Assembly: GCA_030550075.1 (NCBI GenBank)
Contig: JAUQQB010000211.1
Location: 1 to 5,459 of the forward strand
Direction: 5' to 3'
Source of the DNA: Chloroflexota bacterium
GTDB lineage: Bacteria; Chloroflexota; Anaerolineae; Thermoflexales; Thermoflexaceae
Length of the DNA: 5,459 nt
Positions 1 through 5,215 of the stretch are shown piece by piece. A model generated the notes under the pieces. The model worked only from the letters and a program-made list of their open reading frames with translations. It did no database searches and was not told the origin of the DNA. Position 1 is the first letter of the stretch. Every line of letters begins with the position of its first letter. Made by a program: the position numbers and the translations under genes.

Positions 1-106
1 CGGCGCCCGGCTCGCCCCCAAACCCCCAAGGAGCCAAAACGAAAAATCCAATCTGGATGAAGCACCAGGGATGCTTCGCCGCCCGGCCAGACTCAGCGAA
101 AGGAGT

Positions 107-134
107 TTGACATCACGATTCACCGTGCTAAAAT
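107..134 (+). promoter_or_regulatory. Sigma-70 type promoter for the riboswitch-cytX-tenA unit
   Basis: A perfect -35 hexamer TTGACA lies at 107-112 and a near-consensus -10 TAAAAT at 129-134, separated by 16 bases. Transcription would start at about 141-142, just before the first helix of the TPP riboswitch at 144. That fit between predicted start and riboswitch 5' end supports the call. The upstream stretch 1-106 holds no gene I can support, only small inverted repeats (46-58 and 59-77). Confidence 0.82.
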
Positions 135-143
135 CCCTTTGAA

Positions 144-259
<116 letters not shown>

Positions 260-277
260 AACCGCTTGGATCTCCTC

Positions 278-305
278 GCCCGCCCATCCGTCGGCGGGCT
301 TTTTT
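278..305 (+). terminator. Intrinsic terminator of the riboswitch expression platform
   Basis: A 7-bp perfect GC stem, GCCCGCC (278-284) with GGCGGGC (293-299), an 8-base loop and a run of six T (300-305) make a textbook rho-independent terminator. It lies 19 bases after the aptamer and 47 bases before the cytX start. With TPP bound, transcription should stop here; without it the leader should read through. A possible antiterminator pairs 243-252 with 271-280. Confidence 0.92.
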
Positions 306-352
306 ATTCCCCCACGCCGCTTCATCCGAATCCCTCTCCAGGGAGGTTCGCC

Positions 353-1675
353 ATGGCGCTCCTAAAGGCATGGTCCCGTGTTTTCCCACAAATCCAGGCA
401 CCCCCTGAATGGGGCATCGAGCCGGTGCCGGCGGAAGCGCGGCGCCTGGGGTTCCTCGATTACGCCGTCCTATGGGGGGATCTGGGCGTGGGGTTGCTGG
501 TGATGGTCGCCGGCGCCTTGCTGGTGCCTGGCTTAGGGCTCCCCCAGGCCCTGCTGGCGATCGTCATCGGGACGCTGCTGGGCAACCTGTTGCTGGCCGC
601 CACCGGCTACATCGGCAGCCGAACCGGCGCGCCCACTATGGTGCTGCTCCGACCTTCCCTCGGACGCCTGGGATCGTTCCTGCCCACTGCCCTCAACGTC
701 CTGCAGCTGATCGGCTGGGGCGCTTTCGAGATCATCATCATGGCTCAGGCGGCGAATCTCATCAGCGCCCGCTTCTTTGGCTTCTCCAGCTATCCCTTCT
801 GGGCGATCCTCTTCGCGCTGTGGTGCACCCTCATGGCCGTCGGGGGGCCGCTGGTCGTGGTGCGCCAGTGGCTGGAGAAGTTCGCTGTCTGGCTGGTGTT
901 GTTGACCACCATCTGGCTGACGATCCACCTGGCGATCACGTATGACCTGAACGCCGTATGGCAGCGGCCGGGGACCGGGGAGATGCCTTTCTGGCTGGCT
1001 GTGGATCTGGTAGCGGCGATGCCGATCTCGTGGATGCCCCTGGTGGCGGATTACAACCGGTTCGCCCGACGGACGGGGCCCGCGTTCTGGGGAACCTATG
1101 TCGGCTATTTCATTGCGAACGTGTGGTTCTATGGGCTGGGCGCGCTGTTGCTTCTCACCGCCCAGACCGGTGAGCTGGTGGAAGCCATTGGAGCGCTGGC
1201 CATCGGATGGATCGTGCTGCCGATCATCCTGGTGGATGAGACCGATAACGCCTTCGCCGACATCTACTCGGCAGCGGTCTCCCTGCAGAACATCTGGCCT
1301 CGGGTCCGCCAGGCGCTCTTCGCAGGAGCAATTGGAGCGATCTGCCTCTTGCTGGCCCTCACCGTCCCAATCGCTCAGTATGAGAGCTTCTTGTTGTTCA
1401 TCGGCACCGCCTTCGTCCCCCTGTTTGGCGTGCTGGCGGCGGATCACTTCGTGGTCCGTCGGACCTACACGGAGGCGGATCTGTATCGGCCAGCTCCTGT
1501 GCGGTGGGAGGGCCTGATCGCCTGGGCCGCCGGGGTGGCGACCTACCAGGCCCTCACCCGCCTGGTCCCCTCGGTCGGGGCTACCTTCCCCACCTTCATC
1601 GTGTCCTTCGCGGTCTACCTGGCGATCACGTTCGTCCGGGGGTGGAGGATCCGGATCCGCGCTGTCACGCCCTGA
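353..1675 (+). CDS. cytX: NCS1-family permease, CytX-type HMP/thiamin-precursor transporter
   Basis: A 440-residue integral membrane protein of the nucleobase:cation symporter-1 family, predicted to import a thiamin precursor such as hydroxymethylpyrimidine across the inner membrane. About 12 hydrophobic helices are visible, roughly at 36-60, 63-85, 108-138, 150-170, 175-197, 215-232, 247-270, 278-296, 322-342, 345-365, 385-405 and 408-428. NCS1-like signatures are WGDLGVG (41-47) near the start of the first helix and SWMPLVADYNRFAR (226-239). The ATG at 353 is chosen because GGGAGG (341-346) sits six bases upstream. An in-frame ATG at 266 would translate through the terminator and is rejected. 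The substrate is inferred from the TPP riboswitch upstream and tenA downstream; the family also includes cytosine, uracil and allantoin permeases, so sequence alone does not prove it. Confidence 0.88.
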   Translation: MALLKAWSRVFPQIQAPPEWGIEPVPAEARRLGFLDYAVLWGDLGVGLLVMVAGALLVPGLGLPQALLAIVIGTLLGNLLLAATGYIGSRTGAPTMVLLRPSLGRLGSFLPTALNVLQLIGWGAFEIIIMAQAANLISARFFGFSSYPFWAILFALWCTLMAVGGPLVVVRQWLEKFAVWLVLLTTIWLTIHLAITYDLNAVWQRPGTGEMPFWLAVDLVAAMPISWMPLVADYNRFARRTGPAFWGTYVGYFIANVWFYGLGALLLLTAQTGELVEAIGALAIGWIVLPIILVDETDNAFADIYSAAVSLQNIWPRVRQALFAGAIGAICLLLALTVPIAQYESFLLFIGTAFVPLFGVLAADHFVVRRTYTEADLYRPAPVRWEGLIAWAAGVATYQALTRLVPSVGATFPTFIVSFAVYLAITFVRGWRIRIRAVTP

Positions 1676-1689
1676 ACGGGTTCCAGCAT

Positions 1690-1744
1690 CCCCATTTCGG
1701 ATGGGGTGGACCGGCGGAAGGCGGTCCACCCCATCCCTGGGGGT
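1690..1744 (+). other. Cluster of mutually exclusive hairpins after cytX
   Basis: A perfect 15-bp stem pairs 1699-1713 with 1722-1736 around an 8-base loop. Two other helices compete with it: CCCCAT (1690-1695) with ATGGGG (1701-1706), and ACCCC (1728-1732) with GGGGT (1740-1744). No T-run follows, so it is not a classical intrinsic terminator. It starts 14 bases after the cytX stop and could stabilise the 3' end of the cytX message, mark a processing site or tune read-through into tenA. The role is inference. Confidence 0.6.
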
Positions 1745-1772
1745 TGAGAGGGATGGCTGGCTGGACAAGTCC

Positions 1773-1801
1773 TTTCCCATGGCCCTTTAGGCCATGGGGA
1801 A
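1773..1801. other. Inverted repeat between cytX and tenA
   Basis: CCCATGGCC (1776-1784) and GGCCATGGG (1790-1798) form a perfect 9-bp stem with a 5-base loop, extendable to 12 bp with one wobble. No T-run follows on either strand, so termination is not supported. A small palindrome, GGACAAGTCC, lies just before it at 1763-1772. A further inverted repeat, GGAAGCC (1812-1818) with GGCTTCC (1837-1843), lies between it and tenA. I see no clear promoter for tenA in this gap. Confidence 0.5.
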
Positions 1802-1885
1802 GTGAAGAAGGGGAAGCCATTCTGCCGTCTCGCACAGGCTTCCAACGGCGTCATTCCATTCTGGAAACTTGAGGAGGTCTTCCAA

Positions 1886-2506
1886 ATGCGCTCTCAGGAG
1901 TTCTGGAAAGCCTGTCAGGATCTGGTTCAGATTTGTGCGGCGCATCCCTTCGTGCGCGGGATCGCTTCCGGCGCGCTCCCGCGGGAGCGGTTTGCTTTCT
2001 ACATTGGGCAGGATGCGTTTTTCCTGGAAGCCTTCGCGCGGGCTTACGCCCTGGCCCTCGCCAAGGCGCCCGATCGAGAGGCCATGGCGGCCTTTCGGAA
2101 GCTGTTGGATGGGGTCTTTGAGGAGCTCACCCTGCATCAGGGATATGCGGCCCGATGGGGGGTGGATTTGACGCCGGAACCGGAGCCCGCCACGCGAGCC
2201 TATACCGACTTCCTGCTTCGGGTAGCGGCCCTGGAGCCGGCCGGGCATATCGTGGCTGCGATGACGCCCTGCATGCGGCTATACGCCCATTTGGGTCAGA
2301 CGCTTCATCCCCATACGGACCCGCAAAGCCCTTATCGGGAGTGGGTGGAGACTTACGCCAGCGCGGATTTCGAGGCGCTGGCCCGCCAGCTGGAGGAGTT
2401 GTTAGACCGACTCCCGGGGGAGGAGCAGACCCAGAGGGTTCTTTACCGGACGGCGATGGAGCTGGAGGTTCAATTTTTCGATGCCGCCTGGGAGAAGGGA
2501 GGATAA
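1886..2506 (+). CDS. tenA: TenA/thiaminase II family pyrimidine-salvage enzyme
   Basis: A 206-residue all-helical cytoplasmic protein of the TenA family. Characterised members hydrolyse aminopyrimidine released from degraded thiamin to HMP, which re-enters thiamin synthesis. Compared from memory with Bacillus subtilis TenA, the catalytic Asp44 matches D43 in YIGQDAF, the nucleophile Cys135 matches C129 in MTPCMRLY, Tyr112 and Tyr163 match Y106 and Y157, and Glu205 matches E194 in ELEVQFF. The Cys places it in the Cys-type (TenA_C) group. Tyr47 is replaced by F46, and the residues after the Cys are Met-Arg rather than the aromatic pair of the Bacillus enzyme, so the pocket differs. The ATG at 1886 has GAGGAGG (1871-1877) eight bases upstream; upstream in-frame codons lack such a site. 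It lies 210 bases after cytX on the same strand, so co-transcription under the TPP riboswitch is likely. Length is slightly below the usual 215-240. Confidence 0.93.
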   Translation: MRSQEFWKACQDLVQICAAHPFVRGIASGALPRERFAFYIGQDAFFLEAFARAYALALAKAPDREAMAAFRKLLDGVFEELTLHQGYAARWGVDLTPEPEPATRAYTDFLLRVAALEPAGHIVAAMTPCMRLYAHLGQTLHPHTDPQSPYREWVETYASADFEALARQLEELLDRLPGEEQTQRVLYRTAMELEVQFFDAAWEKGG

Positions 2507-2544
2507 GGCGATCTGCCCGTTCCCCCTCGCACCCTCAAGGCGAT

Positions 2545-2564
2545 AGGCCCCTTCAGAGGGGCTT
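2545..2564. terminator. Weak bidirectional terminator between convergent tenA and paaD
   Basis: AGGCCCCT (2545-2552) pairs with AGGGGCTT (2557-2564) over eight positions, one a wobble, around a 4-base loop. It lies in the short gap between the tenA stop (2506) and the paaD 3' end. The paaD stop codon (2553-2555) falls in the loop. Neither strand has a long T-run, so termination would be weak; placement between convergent genes is the main argument. Confidence 0.45.
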
Positions 2565-3059
2565 AAACGCCTCGAACGGCTGCTGGCATGTGTTGCAGTA
2601 GAACAACGCGCGGCAGGAGGTCGGGCCGAACAGATTCTCCATGCGGGTATCGTTGGATCCACAGAAGGGGCAGGGCAGCTTTTCGAAGACAGCCAGTGTG
2701 ATCTCCGCAGGGACGGGCCGGGGAGGCGCGATCCCCAGCTCCCGCAATGCCTGTCGGGCACGCTCGTTCATTCGATCCGCCGTCCATGGAGGGCGATAGA
2801 CCCGCCGCACCTGGACGCTGCGAGCTCCCAGGGACTGGATGCGCTCAACGATCGCCTGCTCCATCGCATGCAGGGCTGGACATCCCACGAAGGTGGGGGC
2901 GAAATCGACTTCCACCTCCTCATCTTTTACTCGAACGTCATAGATCAGCCCCAGGTCGACGATGGAGACGGTGGGGATTTCCGGATCCTTCACCGTCTCC
3001 AACGCCGCCAGAATGGTCTCGCGGGTCAGCCGTCCTTTCTCACGGCTGTCGTTCACCAT
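2553..3059 (-). CDS. paaD: PaaD-type phenylacetyl-CoA epoxidase maturation protein (DUF59 + zinc ribbon)
   Basis: A 168-residue protein, close to the usual length of about 165. The N-terminal MIP18/DUF59 domain (about 11-90) shows KDPEIPTVSIVDLGLIYDV from residue 24 and the conserved Cys in TFVGCPAL (C60). The C-terminal zinc ribbon (about 129-168) has CPFC (C130, C133) and CNTC (C155, C158), with an additional C149. PaaD is not part of the purified catalytic PaaABCE complex; DUF59 proteins work in Fe-S or metal-centre assembly, so a maturation role for the epoxidase or its reductase is inferred from the family. It is the last gene of the operon. Its ATG overlaps the paaC stop by 7 bases (ATGGTGA), which suggests translational coupling, and GGGGGAG lies just upstream on the minus strand. 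No paaE follows. Confidence 0.93.
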   Translation of the reverse strand: MVNDSREKGRLTRETILAALETVKDPEIPTVSIVDLGLIYDVRVKDEEVEVDFAPTFVGCPALHAMEQAIVERIQSLGARSVQVRRVYRPPWTADRMNERARQALRELGIAPPRPVPAEITLAVFEKLPCPFCGSNDTRMENLFGPTSCRALFYCNTCQQPFEAFKPL

Positions 3060-3826
3060 GTCTCCCCCAATCCCGAACGGGCCACCAGCTGGAAGTCCGC
3101 CAGAAGCGAGGTTAAGTGCTCCGTATGCCGACCGGTCCGCCCCCCATAAATCGGTTCCGCTTGCGGGATGACGAGGGAGGCCGCTTCCAGGATCGGGCGG
3201 ACCTCGGCCTCCCAGCGGGCGCGGAGCTCGGCCTCCGACGGCTGGATCCCTTCCGCTACTCGCAGGGCCTCGCCCGGCGCGGACTCGAAAAGCCCCAGCG
3301 CATGAGGCCAGGCCAGATCCAGCGCGGCCTGCATGCGCTGATGGCTCTCCTCCGTCGCATCCCCCAGCCGGGCGATCCAGGCCCGGCTGTGCATCAGATG
3401 GTAGGTCTCCTCCCGCCGGACCTTCGTCGCCGCCTCAGCCAGCGGTGCCCAGGCGCTGGACATCAGGGCTTCCAGCCGGACCTTCTCCGCGAAATCGAAA
3501 AGGAACTGCCGGACGACCGTGAAGGCCCAATCCCCCCGGGGGAGCTCCACCAGCGTCGCGTTGCGGAACTCCTGAGGGTTCCGGAAGTAGGCCATGCGAT
3601 CCGGGTCCGGCCACCCCAATTCCTGCAACAGGGAATACCAGAGGATGGCATGCCCGATCTCATCCTGTGCGATGCTGGCGATGGCGATATCCGCCTCCAG
3701 GATCGGCGCATGCCCCACCCATTCCGAATCTCGGTGGCCGATCAGGACTTCCTCATCGGCCATCGCCAGGAGCAGGCTCCCCACGGCCTCCCGCAGGGAA
3801 TCAGGCATCCGGGAGAGATTCCCCAT
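3053..3826 (-). CDS. paaC: PaaC, ferritin-like subunit of phenylacetyl-CoA 1,2-epoxidase
   Basis: A 257-residue all-helical ferritin-like protein and structural partner of PaaA in the ring-epoxidising multicomponent oxygenase of aerobic phenylacetate degradation. Family hallmarks are SEWVGHAPILEADIA from residue 34 (E. coli: GEWCGHAPELEIDLA), RARWEAEV near 202-209 and the C-terminal GRTGRHTEHL (229-238). Unlike E. coli PaaC, in which the metal ligands are degenerate, this copy has E35, a DEIGH motif (E56, H59), D111/E114 and an EETYH motif (E140, H143), which together could form a di-iron site. The start at 3826 overlaps paaB by 26 bases and has GGAG four bases upstream. A second ATG at 3808 (residue 7) would reduce the overlap to 8 bases but has no good Shine-Dalgarno. 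Confidence 0.94.
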   Translation of the reverse strand: MGNLSRMPDSLREAVGSLLLAMADEEVLIGHRDSEWVGHAPILEADIAIASIAQDEIGHAILWYSLLQELGWPDPDRMAYFRNPQEFRNATLVELPRGDWAFTVVRQFLFDFAEKVRLEALMSSAWAPLAEAATKVRREETYHLMHSRAWIARLGDATEESHQRMQAALDLAWPHALGLFESAPGEALRVAEGIQPSEAELRARWEAEVRPILEAASLVIPQAEPIYGGRTGRHTEHLTSLLADFQLVARSGLGETW

Positions 3827-4121
3827 GGCGCTCCATCCACCTCCGCACCCGCTCGGCTACCCGGAACCCGCGGGGTTCTCGATATTCTTTCTCCAGCGCC
3901 GAAGCAAACAATTCCTCCGCTTCATCCGCCCGGGAAGCGTAGATCGCCTCCGCAGGAACCACCCACAAGCTAACGCAACGCCCCCGTCGAACGAATTGCT
4001 CTTTGGCCAGGATGAAAGCCATCTCCGGATCCGGGGCATGGACCGATCCTACATGCACATGGGGGTCGCCGCGCTTTTCCTGGAGAAACACCTCATAGAC
4101 CGGCCATTGCGTATCGCCCAT
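3801..4121 (-). CDS. paaB: PaaB, small subunit of phenylacetyl-CoA 1,2-epoxidase
   Basis: A 106-residue protein (E. coli PaaB is about 95) that bridges PaaA-PaaC heterodimers in the epoxidase complex and has no catalytic residues of its own. The PaaB core is clear: WPVYEVFLQEKRGDPHVHVG at residues 6-25, followed by APDPEMAFILAKEQFVRRG and VSLWVVP (about 49-55). The start at 4121 (MGDTQWPVYEV) matches the family N-terminus and has GGAGGGG three bases upstream on the minus strand. The frame stays open for 38 more codons upstream, but that segment is Arg-rich, unlike PaaB, and lies inside paaA. The first 29 bases overlap the paaA 3' end and the last 26 overlap paaC, so expression is probably coupled to both. 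Confidence 0.95.
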   Translation of the reverse strand: MGDTQWPVYEVFLQEKRGDPHVHVGSVHAPDPEMAFILAKEQFVRRGRCVSLWVVPAEAIYASRADEAEELFASALEKEYREPRGFRVAERVRRWMERHGESLPDA

Positions 4122-5124
4122 GGTCCCCTCCGTTCGCTCGCTGCGCAGCTTTCGCCGCCAGAGCCTCCCGCACCCAGCGACCCTCCTCGTGGGCCCGGCG
4201 TCGGGCTGCCATTCGCTCCGCGTTGCACGGGCCATTCCCCTTGATCACCTGCCAGAACTCCTCCCAATCCGGCTCGCTGAACCGCCAGTGGCCGGTCTCG
4301 GGATCATAACGCAGGTTCGGATCCGGGAGCGTCAGGCCCAGGCGCAGGACCATCGGCGCGTATTGATCCACGAACTCCTGGCGCAGCTCATCGTTGGTCT
4401 TTGTCTTGATCCGCCAGCGCAACAGGGTGGGAGTATGCACGGAATCCCGGTCGGGAGGGCCGAAAAGCATCAGGGCGGGATACCACCATCGGTTCGCGGC
4501 CTCCTGGATCATCTGGCGCTGGGCCGAGGTGCCGGTGGCCAGGGCCACGAAGGCATCGTAGCCCTGCTTGATATGGAAGGATTCCTCATAGCAGATCCGC
4601 TTCATCGCCCGGGCGTAGGGGCCGTAGGAGCCCTGAGCCAGCATCAACTGGTTCACCACTGCCGCGCCGTCGATCAGCAGTCCGATGGCCGCCACATCGG
4701 CCCACGTCCGCGCAGGGTAGTTGAAGACCACCGAATACTTGGCCTTCCCAGCCAGGAAGGCCTCGATCATTTCTTCCCGGGTCACGCCCAGGGTCTCGGC
4801 CGCCCGATAGAGGAGCTGGCCATGGCCTCCCTCATCCTGCACCTTCGCGATGAGGATCAGCTTCCGACGGAGGCTCGGCGCATGAGGGATCCACCCGCCC
4901 TCCGGGAGCATCCCCACGATCTCGCTGTGGGCGTGCTGAGAGATCATGCGAATCAGCTGTCGCCGGTAGTCCTCAGGCATCCAGTCCGTGGGCTCGATCT
5001 TCTCCCCCTGGGCGATGCGGGCCTCGAACTCCGCCAGGCGGGCTTCGTATTCCGGGCCCTCCTGGGGTGGCGGCGCCTGCTCAGGGACTGGGATCATCTG
5101 GCCGTGAATGCGATAAGTGAGCAT
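4093..5124 (-). CDS. paaA: PaaA, catalytic di-iron subunit of phenylacetyl-CoA 1,2-epoxidase
   Basis: A 343-residue catalytic oxygenase subunit. With PaaB and PaaC it converts phenylacetyl-CoA, O2 and reducing power to ring-1,2-epoxyphenylacetyl-CoA, the dearomatising step of aerobic phenylacetate catabolism. Conserved blocks include IEPTDWMPEDYRRQLIR (from 43), HAHSEIVGMLPEG (64-76), KVQDEGGHG (94-102), FNYPARTWAD (134-143), SYGPYARA (166-173), CYEESFH (178-184) and TNDELRQEFVD (243-253). Compared with E. coli PaaA from memory, the expected di-iron ligands are all present at a constant offset: E68, E98, H101, D152, E181 and H184, with K94 also kept. The ATG at 5124 is chosen for its strong AAAGGAGG six bases upstream; the open frame to 5331 lacks family similarity and runs into tetR. 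The first 26 or so residues, rich in Pro and Glu, extend beyond the E. coli N-terminus. Confidence 0.97.
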   Translation of the reverse strand: MLTYRIHGQMIPVPEQAPPPQEGPEYEARLAEFEARIAQGEKIEPTDWMPEDYRRQLIRMISQHAHSEIVGMLPEGGWIPHAPSLRRKLILIAKVQDEGGHGQLLYRAAETLGVTREEMIEAFLAGKAKYSVVFNYPARTWADVAAIGLLIDGAAVVNQLMLAQGSYGPYARAMKRICYEESFHIKQGYDAFVALATGTSAQRQMIQEAANRWWYPALMLFGPPDRDSVHTPTLLRWRIKTKTNDELRQEFVDQYAPMVLRLGLTLPDPNLRYDPETGHWRFSEPDWEEFWQVIKGNGPCNAERMAARRRAHEEGRWVREALAAKAAQRANGGDHGRYAMAGL

Positions 5125-5130
5125 CGCGCC

Positions 5131-5138
5131 CCTCCTTT
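5131..5138 (-). promoter_or_regulatory. Strong Shine-Dalgarno of paaA that fixes its start
   Basis: AAAGGAGG on the minus strand is a near-perfect anti-16S match placed six bases before the ATG at 5124. It decides between this start and the longer open frame reaching 5331. It lies partly inside an imperfect inverted repeat, TTCCC (5137-5141) with GGGAA (5149-5153). Confidence 0.85.
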
Positions 5139-5167
5139 CCCGAACCTTGGGAAGATTGATTTTGTAT

Positions 5168-5187
5168 AGGGGCGGCGCGCCGCCCCT
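5168..5187. promoter_or_regulatory. Perfect palindrome upstream of paaA, candidate operator
   Basis: GGGGCGGCGCGCCGCCCC (5169-5186) is an exact 18-base palindrome, 20 bases with the flanking A and T. It lies between the tetR stop and the paaA start, centred about 53 bases upstream of the paaA ATG. On the minus strand a TATACA (5168-5163) follows directly and could be a -10 element, though no good -35 is seen. A zero-spacer palindrome with no T-run fits a dimer-binding operator better than a terminator. Binding by the adjacent TetR protein is inference. Confidence 0.5.
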
Positions 5188-5215
5188 TATGCCGATGAAC
5201 TCTTCGGATGTCTGA

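Noticed and set aside
1..106. Possible gene end or terminator at the left edge (inverted repeats at 46-58 and 59-77)
   Set aside because: Stems are only 5-6 bp, there is no T-run, and no open frame with recognisable product ends here.
266..352. Upstream in-frame extension of cytX to the ATG at 266
   Set aside because: It would translate through the riboswitch terminator (278-305), has no Shine-Dalgarno, and adds residues outside the transporter fold; the ATG at 353 has GGGAGG six bases upstream.
533..1780. Long minus-strand open frame opposite cytX
   Set aside because: Its product is low-complexity, rich in Asp, Gln, Arg and Gly, with no family resemblance; it is the complement shadow of a well-supported membrane protein gene.
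1741..1801. A second TPP riboswitch before tenA, suggested by TTGAGAGGG at 1744-1752
   Set aside because: Only part of the CTGAGA box is matched and no ACCTGATC or downstream P4/P5 sequence follows.
4120..5169. Long plus-strand open frame opposite paaA
   Set aside because: A high-GC antisense shadow; the opposite strand encodes PaaA with all active-site motifs.
5168..5187. Palindrome read as the terminator of the tetR gene
   Set aside because: No T-run follows on the minus strand and the perfect zero-spacer symmetry would force a smaller stem; an operator fits better, though termination is not excluded.
5125..5215. Thermus PaaR-type operator (AACG-nn-CGTT core, recalled from memory) upstream of paaA
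   Set aside because: No such core is present in the gap; the palindromes found have different sequences.
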